DNA of 64,000 nucleotides from Vibrio aerogenes (GTDB taxonomy: Bacteria > Pseudomonadota > Gammaproteobacteria > Enterobacterales > Vibrionaceae): positions 3,410,001 through 3,474,000 of the forward strand of contig NZ_AP024861.1 in the NCBI RefSeq assembly GCF_024346755.1, read 5' to 3'. The position numbers and the translations under genes are program-made. Below, piece by piece: positions 15,657 to 23,999 of the stretch. Positions within the stretch are counted from its first letter, which is position 1. Each line of letters opens with the position of its first letter. The notes below the pieces were generated by a model. It saw only the letters and a list, made by a program, of their open reading frames with translations. It searched no databases and was not told the DNA's origin.

Positions 15657-16357
15657 AAGCTCCCTCCTGACGCCAGAAATGCTTCTCTGGTCATCGGCTG
15701 AAAACGGATTTTATCGCCGACTTCAAACGGCATCATCGGCTCATGCGTCATGTTAAACAGCTCAACCGGACAGTTACCGATAATTTGCCAGCCACCGGGG
15801 GTATCCAGCGGGTAAACGGCGGTCTGGCTGTCCGCAATACCCACGCTCCCTTTTGCCACTTTCATTCTTGGCTCGGCATGGCGCGGCATCGTAATGCGGG
15901 GATCGACCGACCCGAGAAACGCAAACCCCGGCGCAAAGCCAATCGCGCATACGGTATATTCCGTCTGGCTGTGTATCTCTATCACTTCATCAACCGTCAA
16001 CTGGCGGGCTTGCGCCAGCGCTTGTAGATCCGGCGCGACTTCCGGGTGGTAGTAAACCGGCAGGGAAACCACCTTAGCGGCAGAACTCACTTCAGACAAA
16101 GTTAAAACCTGTTCCGCCTGCTGCTGACACCAGTGAACCAGCTGATCCGGGTCAGCTTTCAGTGGATGGTACGCAATGAAAACCGACGTATAAGAAGGGA
16201 TAACTTCTTCGAGCGCCCCCTGAAATTGCTGTTGAACTGCGTGAGTAAAGACCGCGATTTTATCAACTAACCGGGTATCGATGGTCTCTCCGAAGTAAAC
16301 CATCAGGCTGTTTTCGCAAACCCGTGAAACTTTTATTTTCTTTGATTCTGTTTTCAT
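15653..16357 (-). CDS. pxpB: PxpB, 5-oxoprolinase subunit B
   Basis: 234 residues of the KipI/PxpB family (allophanate hydrolase subunit 1 fold). Seen: Pro-Ser-Tyr-Thr-Ser near 60, Val-Tyr-Tyr-His-Pro-Glu-Val-Ala-Pro-Asp, Ile-Gly-Phe-Ala-Pro-Gly-Phe-Ala-Phe-Leu-Gly, and Tyr-Pro-x-Asp-Thr-Pro-Gly-Gly-Trp near the C-terminus. Coupled by four-base overlaps to pxpA before it and pxpC after it, so A-B-C form one transcript. Confidence 0.9.
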   Translation of the reverse strand: MKTESKKIKVSRVCENSLMVYFGETIDTRLVDKIAVFTHAVQQQFQGALEEVIPSYTSVFIAYHPLKADPDQLVHWCQQQAEQVLTLSEVSSAAKVVSLPVYYHPEVAPDLQALAQARQLTVDEVIEIHSQTEYTVCAIGFAPGFAFLGSVDPRITMPRHAEPRMKVAKGSVGIADSQTAVYPLDTPGGWQIIGNCPVELFNMTHEPMMPFEVGDKIRFQPMTREAFLASGGSL

Positions 16358-17085
16358 TGATCAACCACTTGACGCAGCAAATGAACGGTCTGCACCGATT
16401 CCTGATTGTCACCATGAACACAAACCGTATCAGCTTTCATGCGCAGTTCCGTGCCATCAATCGAGATGACACTGCCGTGCATGACCAGTTGTTTCAGCTG
16501 TCCGATAATCTGTTCCGGGTCATGATAAACCGCACCGGGCAGGCTTCGGGGGGTCAGCGAGCCTTCGCTGGTATAAGCTCTGTCAGCAAAGGCTTCAAAT
16601 AACAGGGAAACGCCTGCTTCGTCGGCAATGGCCTGATAGGCAGAATTATCAACTTTTGCCAGAATCATTAAAGGCACGCCAAATCCGGCCTGCGCCATTC
16701 CCTGAATAATCGCCCGATAGACAGCTTCATCACGCATCATATCCATATACAGCGCGCCGTGAGGCTTGACGTATTCGACGGTTGCACCGTACAACCGACA
16801 CATCCCCATCATGGCACCCACCTGATAGACCACAAGATTGGAGATCTCACTACTGGTATGAGGAATGGAGCGGCGGCCAAAGCCTTTTTTGTCATCATAG
16901 CCCGGATGCGCCCCAATCGTGACGCCATGTTTGACCGCGCTTTGAATGGTTTTTGCCATCACATCCGGGTCTGATGCATGGAAGCCACAAGCGATATTTG
17001 CCATATCAATAAACGGCATCACCGCTTCGTCCATCCCGGCAACCCAACTGCCGTAGCTTTCTCCCAAATCACAATTCAACTTCAT
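16354..17085 (-). CDS. pxpA: PxpA, 5-oxoprolinase subunit A (LamB/YcsF family)
   Basis: 243 residues from the usual family start Met-Lys-Leu-Asn-Cys-Asp-Leu-Gly-Glu-Ser (17085); earlier in-frame ATGs at 17088, 17091 and 17103 are possible. Further motifs: Ala-Asn-Ile-Ala-Cys-Gly-Phe-His-Ala-Ser-Asp-Pro, Gly-Ala-His-Pro-Gly-Tyr-Asp-Asp, Val-Lys-Pro-His-Gly-Ala-Leu-Tyr, Glu-Ala-Phe-Ala-Asp-Arg-x-Tyr, and Cys-Val-His-Gly-Asp at the end. First gene of pxpABC. No sigma-54 site is evident upstream. Confidence 0.92.
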   Translation of the reverse strand: MKLNCDLGESYGSWVAGMDEAVMPFIDMANIACGFHASDPDVMAKTIQSAVKHGVTIGAHPGYDDKKGFGRRSIPHTSSEISNLVVYQVGAMMGMCRLYGATVEYVKPHGALYMDMMRDEAVYRAIIQGMAQAGFGVPLMILAKVDNSAYQAIADEAGVSLLFEAFADRAYTSEGSLTPRSLPGAVYHDPEQIIGQLKQLVMHGSVISIDGTELRMKADTVCVHGDNQESVQTVHLLRQVVDQ

Positions 17086-17280
17086 CATCATGCTCTCTGC
17101 CATCGTCCGTGATTAAAAATACACCACAAAATACAATCTGAATGCAAATAAATTACTTTCATTTGCGGTAATCCATCCAACGCTATTCGGGACGCACTGC
17201 GTTGCGAATTGGAAAGTGAGATGACATAAAGAAAGTGAGATAACATCAATGAACCGCGACTTCATCTGAAACAACCCGGT

Positions 17281-18165
17281 TTATTGGCTGATAGCCAGTC
17301 TCCCCAAACAAACCCGCTCAACCAAGGCTTTCAGCTTTTCCACTTCCCCGGCCAGATAAGTCAGCTCTTCTTTGGTGATCTCGTAATGCATGGAATAGCG
17401 GGCATCAATATACGCCCGTTGCAGACGGCGGAAACTGCGGCGACGGAATTTATCATCCATCGGGAAAATATTGGCAAATGCCAGATCCTGATCCACACAA
17501 TACTTTTGCAGCTTTTCGATATTATGGGTTTTTGGCAGGTAGTTGGTGAAAACAAGTAAAGTACAAGCGTAAAAGCGTTCCGCTGATTGATGGAGTAAAA
17601 AAGCTGCTATGGATAGCTCGTCTTCAGAAATTGAAAACTGGTAGTTACGAAAGAAACCTTGTGCCGATTTAAACCATTGATCAAAATGCCCTTGCGCAAT
17701 TTTCCGGCGCTCTTCCTTAGTTAAATTACCCGGTTCGGCCAGTGGTTTTTTATTGGCATCGAACAGTAAAATGCCCTGCTCGCGGATATCTTTGAAAAAA
17801 TAGTGACCTTTTTGCAGCTGCTCATTCACTTCGTTTAGCGTGTGCACAATCAGCCCCAGCGGTGCACTTCTGATTTTCCGCTCGATCTGCTCTTCTGCCT
17901 TGCGCCAGACGATATCTTCATCCACCAGCGCATCTTTATTTACAATCACCAGAATATCGTAGTCACTGACATAACCGTTCGGAATATCACTCACCCAACC
18001 ACCTTTGGCATGGCTGCCGAACAGAATGATTTTATGAATCTGAAACCCGGTTTTACTCCCTTGCTTTCCGACGAGATATTCATCCAGCGTATTGCGGAGA
18101 ATCGCTGAAATCTGCGCAAGCTCCTGCTGCTTTTTTTCCGGAAGATGGTCAAGGGATGTTTTCAT
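17281..18165 (-). CDS. Nucleotidyltransferase-HEPN fusion protein, copy A
   Basis: 294 residues from ATG 18165 (a TTG at 18195 is possible). The N-terminal part is a minimal nucleotidyltransferase: Leu-Phe-Gly-Ser-His-Ala-Lys-Gly-Gly at residues 48-56 with Asp-Tyr-Asp at 68-70, the two metal ligands. From about 160 on lies a helical HEPN-type domain. Separate MNT and HEPN proteins are known antitoxin-toxin pairs; here both are in one chain, as in some family members of unknown role. Almost identical to copy B at 20529-21413, the two being part of a direct duplication. Confidence 0.8.
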   Translation of the reverse strand: MKTSLDHLPEKKQQELAQISAILRNTLDEYLVGKQGSKTGFQIHKIILFGSHAKGGWVSDIPNGYVSDYDILVIVNKDALVDEDIVWRKAEEQIERKIRSAPLGLIVHTLNEVNEQLQKGHYFFKDIREQGILLFDANKKPLAEPGNLTKEERRKIAQGHFDQWFKSAQGFFRNYQFSISEDELSIAAFLLHQSAERFYACTLLVFTNYLPKTHNIEKLQKYCVDQDLAFANIFPMDDKFRRRSFRRLQRAYIDARYSMHYEITKEELTYLAGEVEKLKALVERVCLGRLAISQ

Positions 18166-18612
18166 AGATTCGGGGGAAAAGTCGCTGGTGAACAATGGGT
18201 TTAGTTTGGCCGGAGTGAAATCAAATGTCTATGATTTTTGTGCAACGATAAAATAAAGCGCCAGCTGCAAGTCCCGTCTGTATTCGCACGCTCCCGCGTG
18301 GGAGTAGATAGGATGTTTTGGATTCAGACGACTGAGCCCATCAGTCATCACGAAGTCGCCACCGTCCAAACTAAGTCTTTATAAGCAGAGGACTTATTCC
18401 GGCCCTGATAAATGCCTCTCTTTCTTTCAATCATTTCTCCCTGAACGGCTTACCACTCGTAGCCATTCACGTAACCGTTTGAGATATATTTATTCGATCA
18501 CCCGATAGTAACAAGTGTGGCACGCTTATGAGTTTGGTTGATCCAAGCAGCTTCTGGTGTTCATGCCCCAGCCCCTTTTCGCAACAGAAAAAACGTCAGC
18601 TGGAGTGACTTG
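18166..18612. other. Non-coding spacer within duplication copy A
   Basis: I see no gene here. It includes a small hairpin (CTCCC-GCGT-GGGAG near 18292-18305) and TAACAAGT / ACTTGTTA arms at about 18509 and 18607 flanking roughly 90 bases, which faintly recall integron attC ends but do not fit a full attC. Confidence 0.6.
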
Positions 18613-19053
18613 TTATGTTTTTTTTGCACTATTTCGACCTTCTTCATATTGAGGTAAATTATCTGTTACTTGATACCAATTTGCTCCATAATTTGTGAAT
18701 ATATGAGCATCAGGTTTTTGCTGAATTTCAGAATCTATTGTTCCCAGTGAGAACTCAACATATTCACCGCTATCATTGGACGGAACGAAGACAAGACTCG
18801 ATCCACAATTACTACAGAATAACCTTTTTGTTCCATTAGCAGCCAAATATTCTTTAATTAATTCTTCGCCGCTCAACCAATTAAAATTTGATTTTTTCGC
18901 TTCCCCGAATGTAGCAAATGCCGCGCCATGAAATTTTCTACACATATTACAGTGGCAATGAGCCATTTTTTCTTCAATATGCGACACAGAATATTTTACC
19001 GATCCGCACAAGCAGGAACCAAAGTACTTAGAACTATCTTCCTTTCTACTCAT
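18613..19053 (-). CDS. GFA-family zinc protein (glutathione-dependent formaldehyde-activating enzyme/CENP-V-like), copy A
   Basis: 146 residues with the GFA zinc pattern: Cys-Leu-Cys-Gly near 14, His-Cys-His-Cys-Asn-Met-Cys-Arg near 33-40, and Phe-Cys-Ser-Asn-Cys-Gly near 80. The family is named for a formaldehyde-activating enzyme, but most small members have no proven reaction and often travel in integron cassettes and islands. Ends at a TAA within a T8 tract on the plus strand; copy B has seven T there and so a longer C-terminus. Confidence 0.85.
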   Translation of the reverse strand: MSRKEDSSKYFGSCLCGSVKYSVSHIEEKMAHCHCNMCRKFHGAAFATFGEAKKSNFNWLSGEELIKEYLAANGTKRLFCSNCGSSLVFVPSNDSGEYVEFSLGTIDSEIQQKPDAHIFTNYGANWYQVTDNLPQYEEGRNSAKKT

Positions 19054-19459
19054 TCATTACCACCTTTAGTCATTAGAGAACATAACGCCTGGCGCAGCAG
19101 CACCTAACCATTGCACCAGCGAGTATTTGGATTTCCCTGCTATTTTCCACCATAGCTCCTTTTTACTGTTTAACATTTTATTAGTGCACACTGCTCCTGT
19201 CTTAAAATTATACAAATTACTAAATTTAAATATGACTGTATACCCATACACTGTTAGTCGATTTCTGGTAAGGCCAAATATAGGCAAATAGATAAAGGCA
19301 TAGTCAGGACAGAGGTTTAGTCAGGACAGGCACTTTTTCACTAAAATCCACGCACAGCAGAAATGCCACGCATGCCGAATCACGCTTCAATTTTCTGTGA
19401 GTTGCCCATCTCAAAGGCCAGTGCTAACATTTGTACACACACCAACAAAGGAAAACATC
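19054..19459. other. Intergenic stretch between copy A and the RelBE pair
   Basis: No gene is convincing. It holds the duplication's right edge (19129) and a short direct repeat AGTCAGGACAG at about 19301-19311 and 19319-19329, about 130 bases upstream of the antitoxin gene. Confidence 0.5.
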
Positions 19460-19744
19460 ATGGACACCAGAATTCAATTTCGTGTTGATGAAGAAACAAA
19501 ACGTCTGGCTCAACAAATGGCTGAGAGTCAGGGTCGCACACTGAGTGATGCTTGCCGTGAGCTGACTGAGCAACTCGCTGAGCAGCAAAGAAAAACATTA
19601 TCTCACGATGCATGGCTCACTGAACAAGTCAACCTGGCATTTGAGAAGTTAGACTCCGGAAAAGCGGTTTTCACTGAACACCAAACGGCTAAATCCCGAA
19701 TGGAAGCGCGCAAAGCCAGAATCCGTAACCGAGGTAAGCAATGA
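19460..19744 (+). CDS. RelB/DinJ-type antitoxin
   Basis: 94 residues from ATG 19460, with AAAGG about seven bases upstream. The N-terminus Arg-Ile-Gln-Phe-Arg-Val-Asp-Glu-Glu-Thr-Lys is the ribbon-helix-helix strand of RelB/DinJ antitoxins; the remainder is helical and charged, suited to wrap a toxin. Its TGA overlaps the toxin ATG (ATGA), the usual antitoxin-first operon that the pair represses itself. Confidence 0.85.
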   Translation: MDTRIQFRVDEETKRLAQQMAESQGRTLSDACRELTEQLAEQQRKTLSHDAWLTEQVNLAFEKLDSGKAVFTEHQTAKSRMEARKARIRNRGKQ

Positions 19745-20019
19745 TTTTATGGGAAGAAGAGTCACTGAATGATCGCGAAAAGATCTTTGAGTTTCTCTAT
19801 GACTTCAACCCTGATGCAGCAGAGAAAACTGACAACCTCATTGAAGAAAAAGCAGAAAACCTGACCGGGCAGCCTCTCATGGGCGTACAGCGAGATGGCA
19901 TTCGTGGACGCTTACTCATTATTCCTGAAATTTCGATGATCATTTCCTATTGTGTCGAAGGCGATATCATCCGAATTATGCGTGTGCTCCACCAGAAACA
20001 AAAATTCCCTATGGATTGA
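19741..20019 (+). CDS. RelE/ParE-superfamily toxin
   Basis: 92 residues with the RelE/ParE fold order: two N-terminal helices (Ser-Leu-Asn-Asp-Arg-Glu-Lys-Ile-Phe-Glu-Phe-Leu), Pro-Leu-Met-Gly after them, Gly-Ile-Arg-Gly-Arg-Leu-Leu-Ile, a Tyr-Cys-Val strand and a final Ile-Ile-Arg-Ile-Met-Arg-Val-Leu-His-Gln-Lys-Gln. Members cleave mRNA on ribosomes or poison gyrase; which applies cannot be told from sequence. Four-base overlap with the antitoxin gene. The module lies between the two copies of the 1.84-kb duplication. Confidence 0.85.
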   Translation: MILWEEESLNDREKIFEFLYDFNPDAAEKTDNLIEEKAENLTGQPLMGVQRDGIRGRLLIIPEISMIISYCVEGDIIRIMRVLHQKQKFPMD

Positions 20020-20170
20020 TACGCCTCTGGGAAACAAGCACTTTCAACCTCAACCAAAAAGCCAGCTTGCGTGCCAGAGTGACACAACGATTGCTTACCG
20101 GACACTTTATGACCATGGTACCCATGTGACGATACCCATGTGACATTTTGACACAACAGGAAATAACATT

Positions 20171-20444
20171 ATGGCGACTAATTTACCTTGCATCACCGCC
20201 AGAGTTGATGTCGACACCCAAGACTTACTGACTAAAGCTGATACAATTGCTGGCATATCCAGTATTAATTCATTTGTTCTCAGTGCTGCAATTGAAAAAA
20301 GCAAAACAAGTCATCGAGCGTGAGCAAGCTTTAAAACTGAGCCAGGCTGATGCGATGTTGCTCATGGAAGCTTTAGACCGTCCTGCAACACCGAACGCAA
20401 AACTAAAAGTCACCTCTGACCGATACGAGTTCAAAGATCAGTGA
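20171..20444 (+). pseudogene. TacA-type (DUF1778) antitoxin, frameshifted
   Basis: The first 50 residues (Leu-Pro-Cys-Ile-Thr-Ala-Arg-Val-Asp to Ser-Phe-Val-Leu-Ser-Ala-Ala-Ile-Glu-Lys) read in one frame. The rest (Ala-Lys-Gln-Val-Ile-Glu-Arg-Glu through Met-Leu-Leu-Met-Glu-Ala-Leu-Asp-Arg-Pro) reads in another. Together they form a normal DUF1778 ribbon-helix-helix antitoxin of GNAT toxins. One extra A in an A-run near 20294 explains the shift. The stop overlaps the ATG of a toxin remnant. Confidence 0.8.
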
Positions 20445-20537
20445 TGAATACGGTACTTTTAGAGAAAGTGAAACACGATGGAAACCGGTTCAACTGTAGC
20501 ATCGAAGCGCTCAATCATTACTAAAAAGTCATGACGA
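20444..20537 (+). pseudogene. 5-prime remnant of a TacT-type GNAT toxin
   Basis: Starts at the ATG overlapping the TacA stop: Met-Asn-Thr-Val-Leu-Leu-Glu-Lys-Val-Lys-His-Asp-Gly-Asn-Arg-Phe-Asn-Cys-Ser-Ile-Glu-Ala-Leu-Asn-His-Tyr, the usual N-terminus of TacT-like acetyltransferase toxins. A stop then follows; restoring one base would continue Leu-Lys-Val-Met. The gene ends where duplication copy B begins (20539). A matching C-terminal part occurs at 23248-23604. Confidence 0.7.
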
Positions 20538-21413
20538 AATAGCCAGTCCCCCCAAACAAACCCGCTCAACCAAGGCTTTCAGCTTTTCCACTTCCCCGGC
20601 CAGATAAGTCAGCTCTTCTTTGGTGATCTCGTAATGCATGGAATAGCGGGCATCAATATACGCCCGTTGCAGACGGCGGAAACTGCGGCGACGGAATTTA
20701 TCATCCATCGGGAAAATATTGGCAAATGCCAGATCCTGATCCACACAATACTTTTGCAGCTTTTCGATATTATGGGTTTTTGGCAGGTAGTTGGTGAAAA
20801 CAAGTAAAGTACAAGCGTAAAAGCGTTCCGCTGATTGATGGAGTAAAAAAGCTGCTATGGATAGCTCGTCTTCAGAAATTGAAAACTGGTAGTTACGAAA
20901 GAAACCTTGTGCCGATTTAAACCATTGATCAAAATGCCCTTGTGCAATTTCCCGGCGCTCTTCCTCAGTTAAATCACCCGGTTCGGCCAGTGGTTTTTTA
21001 TTGGCATCAAACAGTAAAATGCCCTGCTCGCGGATATCTTTGAAAAAATAGTGACCTTTTTGCAGCTGCTCATTCACTTCGTTTAGCGTGTGCACAATCA
21101 GCCCCAGCGGCGCACTTCTGATTTTCCGCTCGATCTGCTCTTCTGCCTTGCGCCAGACGATATCTTCATCCACCAGCGCATCTTTATTTACAATCACCAG
21201 AATATCGTAGTCACTGACATAACCGTTCGGAATATCACTCACCCAACCACCTTTGGCATGGCTGCCGAACAGAATGATTTTATGAATCTGAAACCCGGTT
21301 TTACTCCCTTGCTTTCCGACGAGATATTCATCCAGCGTATTGCGGAGAATCGCTGAAATCTGCGCAAGCTCCTGCTGCTTTTTTTCCGGAAGATGGTCAA
21401 GAGATGTTTTCAT
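20529..21413 (-). CDS. Nucleotidyltransferase-HEPN fusion protein, copy B
   Basis: Near-identical to copy A: the same Gly-Ser-His-Ala-Lys-Gly-Gly and Asp-Tyr-Asp nucleotidyltransferase motifs and HEPN-type C-terminal helices. Differences are few (for example Asp for Asn and Glu for Lys near residue 147, Gly for Arg near the end). The last residues differ because copy B's stop lies in the interrupted TacT gene. Having two intact copies suggests neither has yet decayed. Confidence 0.8.
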   Translation of the reverse strand: MKTSLDHLPEKKQQELAQISAILRNTLDEYLVGKQGSKTGFQIHKIILFGSHAKGGWVSDIPNGYVSDYDILVIVNKDALVDEDIVWRKAEEQIERKIRSAPLGLIVHTLNEVNEQLQKGHYFFKDIREQGILLFDANKKPLAEPGDLTEEERREIAQGHFDQWFKSAQGFFRNYQFSISEDELSIAAFLLHQSAERFYACTLLVFTNYLPKTHNIEKLQKYCVDQDLAFANIFPMDDKFRRRSFRRLQRAYIDARYSMHYEITKEELTYLAGEVEKLKALVERVCLGGLAISS

Positions 21414-22380
21414 AGATTCGGGGGAAAAGTCGCTGATGAACAATGGGTTTAGTTTGGCCGGAGTGAAATCAAATGTCTATGATTTTTGCGCAACGATAAA
21501 ATAAAGCGCCAGCTGCAAGTCCCGTCTGTATTCCCACGCTCCCGCGTGGGAGTAGATAGGATGTTTTGGATTCAGACGACTGAGCCCATCAGTCATCACG
21601 AAGTCACCACCGTCCAAACTAAGTCTTTATAAGCAGAGGACTTATTCCAGCCCTGATAAATGCCTCTCTTTCTTTCAATCATTTATTCCTCCCTGAACGT
21701 CTTACCACTCGTAGCCATTCACGTAACCGTTTGAGATATATTTATTCGATCACCCGATAGTAACAAGTGTGGCACGCTTATGAGTTTGGTTGCTCCAAGC
21801 AGCTTCTGGTGTTCATGCCCCAGCCCCTTTTCGCAACAGAAAAAACGTCAGCTGGAGTGACTTGTTATGTTTTTTTGCACTATTTCGACCTTCTTCATAT
21901 TGAGGTAAATCATCTGTTACTTGATACCAATTTGCTCCATAATTTGTGAATATATGAGCATCAGGTTTTTGCTGAATTTCAGAATCTATTGTTCCCAGTG
22001 AGAACTCAACATATTCACCGCTATCATTGGACGGAACGAAGACAAGACTCGATCCACAATTACTACAGAATAACCTTTTTGTTCCATTAGCAGCCAAATA
22101 TTCTTTAATTAATTCTTCGCCGCTCAACCAATTAAAATTTGATTTTTTCGCTTCCCCGAATGTAGCAAATGCCGCGCCATGAAATTTTCTACACATATTA
22201 CAGTGGCAATGAGCCATTTTTTCTTCAATATGCGACACAGAATATTTTACCGATCCGCACAAGCAGGAACCAAAGTACTTAGAACTATCTTCCTTTCTAC
22301 TCATTCATTACCACCTTTAGTCATTAGAGAACATAACGCCTGGCGCAGCAGCACCTAACCATTGCACCAGCGAGTATTTG
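20539..22380. repeat. 1.84-kb direct duplication, copy B
   Basis: Second copy of 17291-19129. Its left edge cuts a TacT-like gene. Its right edge (22380) adjoins GATTTATGGTGCCTG sequence at 22386, which also recurs at 23228 just before the TacT 3-prime part. A 399-base non-coding spacer (21414-21812) lies within. Confidence 0.93.
21813..22304 (-). CDS. GFA-family zinc protein, copy B, with altered C-terminus
   Basis: Same protein as copy A up to Asn-Ser-Ala-Lys-Lys, then 17 different residues (His-Asn-Lys-Ser-Leu and on) because a T-run near 21870 is one base shorter than in copy A. The zinc cysteines and the core are intact, so function may be kept. The extra tail is translated spacer sequence. 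Confidence 0.8.
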   Translation of the reverse strand: MSRKEDSSKYFGSCLCGSVKYSVSHIEEKMAHCHCNMCRKFHGAAFATFGEAKKSNFNWLSGEELIKEYLAANGTKRLFCSNCGSSLVFVPSNDSGEYVEFSLGTIDSEIQQKPDAHIFTNYGANWYQVTDDLPQYEEGRNSAKKHNKSLQLTFFLLRKGAGA

Positions 22381-22491
22381 ACGCTGATTTATGGTGCCTG
22401 TCCGCATTGCGTGAATAATATAGATAGTGTAAGTATTGTTAAACATTCAAGCGGTTAGTCAAGAGACACTCTAAGGAAACATAGGTTGGAC

Positions 22492-23124
22492 ATGATAGAT
22501 TTAAATATATTACCACTCTTCTTTGTATCGATTTTTTTTCTAGTGCTTTCCCCTGGCCCAGATTTGTTGCTGATTTCAACTTATTCTTCAGTTCGTGGGT
22601 TTAAATCGGGAGCTTCGATAGCCTTCGGGATTTTTATAGCTGGGCTAGTTCAGACTTTTTTGGTGGCGTTTGGTCTTGGTCAACTATTGCAGGCTGTACC
22701 AACTTTGGCCCTGGGAGTTAAGATTGTTGGCGCTCTATATCTTGCTTGGTTAGGTTTGAAAATGCTTAAGTCATGGCTTGGTGACGATTTTGCAGAGAAG
22801 AATGATACAAAAACTAAATCTCTTACTATGACCCAGCTAATTTATCAGGGTTTATTTAATAATTTGATGAATCCCAAAGCCCTGCTATTTTTCAGCATGT
22901 TTTTACCTCAATTCACTAGCTCACAGATCGATGTTACTTCGCAAATTTTGATTTTGGGATTATTACTAAGCACTACAGCTCTGATAATTAACATATTGTT
23001 TTCACTTGTATTTAGCAAACTTGGCTCTTTTATCAATGGTAAATTAAGTCTGGGGCGTCATATTGATGGAATATTAGGCTTAGTATTCTTGGGATTAGCC
23101 ACTCGTTTGGCAACTAGCAAGTAG
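22492..23124 (+). CDS. LysE/RhtB-family amino acid exporter
   Basis: About 210 residues with six hydrophobic segments and the family signature Leu-Ser-Pro-Gly-Pro-Asp in TM1, then Gly-x-x-Ser-Gly, and Asn-Leu-Met-Asn-Pro-Lys-Ala-Leu-Leu-Phe-Phe before TM4. Such proteins export lysine, arginine, homoserine, threonine or related compounds; the substrate cannot be read here. AAGGA lies about 15 bases upstream of ATG 22492 (a TTG at 22486 is an alternative start). It stands alone between mobile fragments and was probably acquired. Confidence 0.85.
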   Translation: MIDLNILPLFFVSIFFLVLSPGPDLLLISTYSSVRGFKSGASIAFGIFIAGLVQTFLVAFGLGQLLQAVPTLALGVKIVGALYLAWLGLKMLKSWLGDDFAEKNDTKTKSLTMTQLIYQGLFNNLMNPKALLFFSMFLPQFTSSQIDVTSQILILGLLLSTTALIINILFSLVFSKLGSFINGKLSLGRHIDGILGLVFLGLATRLATSK

Positions 23125-23247
23125 ACGAGTGTAAGCAATGCATATTCCGGGGCAATCCGGACACTTGTTCTATAACAGGGACATATATGGTCACTCCGTC
23201 TGAGTCAATACTTTTTACTTAGAAGAGATTTATGGTGCCTGCCCGCT

Positions 23248-23604
23248 GTGTGTTTCACGCTGGCCAGCAGCTCGTTTGAGAAAAGCCATCTGTCAAACCG
23301 GGAGAGAAGGAAGTCTCCCTACCGGACAATGCCATGCATATTAATGAGCAAAATCGCCGTATGTAAAAGCATACAGGGTCAGGGACTGGGAAAGTGGCTT
23401 CTGGGCCGGGCAATCCGTCAGGCTTTTCTTGCTTCACGAGATGTTGGCGTCTATGCGCTATTCCTTCAGGCACGAGGGGGACGGGAACAGTTCTACCTTG
23501 ATGCCGGTATGATTCGCTCCCGGCTTCAGCCAAATATGTTCATTTACCCACTGAAGCAGTATGAAAAGGGGTTAAAACAGTATCTGGGAATCAAATTGTC
23601 TTAA
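23248..23604 (+). pseudogene. C-terminal part of a TacT-type GNAT acetyltransferase toxin
   Basis: Encodes Phe-Thr-Leu-Ala-Ser-Ser-Ser, then Leu-Met-Ser-Lys-Ile-Ala-Val-Cys-Lys-Ser-Ile-Gln-Gly-Gln-Gly-Leu-Gly-Lys, the acetyl-CoA loop (Gln-x-x-Gly-x-Gly/Ala form), and a final Phe-Tyr-x-x-x-Gly-Met and Met-Phe-Ile-Tyr-Pro-Leu-Lys. The first 45 or so residues of a TacT are missing. It may be the other half of the gene cut at 20537. An IS remnant adjoins its stop. Confidence 0.75.
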
Positions 23605-23992
23605 TCAGGTATCATACAATGTAGGGCGTTTTCTTTTTCTAACTGCTCAATGCGTTTTTGCTCCGGAGTTTTTGATGGTGCAGGGCCGGGTGCTGATTTT
23701 TCAAGTCCTTTGATGCCGTTCTCCGCGAACTCTCTGCGCCACAGGGAAAGCTGATTGGAGTAAAGTTTTTCACGGCGGAGTAAGGCACCAAGCTCGCCAT
23801 GTTGACAGGCATCCGCCTGCTGTATAATGGATAGCTTATATTCGGTCGTAAAGACGCGTCGGGTTTTCTTTTCCAGCGCCGGAGATGGCTTGACCTGCGG
23901 ATCAACAGTTGTGTTCTTTGGCATCATGAACTCCTTTTTCACCCTGATTTATATGTTATCTCAAAAACAGGTGGTTCAATAGCAGGTTGACA
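23605..23992 (-). mobile_element. IS3-family insertion sequence remnant
   Basis: Holds orfA (Met 23924; Phe-Thr-Thr-Glu-Tyr-Lys-Leu-Ser-Ile-Ile, Leu-Tyr-Ser-Asn-Gln-Leu-Ser-Leu-Trp-Arg-Arg-Glu and Gln-Leu-Glu-Lys-Glu-Asn), a helix-turn-helix plus leucine-zipper OrfA. It breaks off after Glu-Asn-Ala; the DDE orfB is gone. The intact end is probably TGTCAACCTGCTATTGAACC on the minus strand, starting at 23992. That end lies eight bases from the tRNA-Trp-like fragment. Confidence 0.75.
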
Positions 23993-23999
23993 CACAGGG

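Larger units (their letters stand above)
17291..19129. repeat. 1.84-kb direct duplication, copy A
   Basis: Bases from ATAGCCAGT (17291) to GAGTATTTG (19129) recur at 20539-22380, with scattered single-base differences and two small indels. The unit holds the nucleotidyltransferase-HEPN gene, a 447-base intergenic stretch (18166-18612) without a recognised gene, and the GFA-family gene. Low divergence implies a recent event. Confidence 0.93.

Noticed and set aside
18500..19110. Integron attC-like arms (TAACAAGT / ACTTGTTA; GGCGTTATG) around the GFA gene
   Set aside because: GFA, LysE and toxin-antitoxin genes are common cassettes, but no pair of complete core sites and no integrase intI were found.
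19066..19287. 73-residue minus-strand frame beside the GFA gene
   Set aside because: Crosses the duplication edge and has no good start signal or recognisable sequence.
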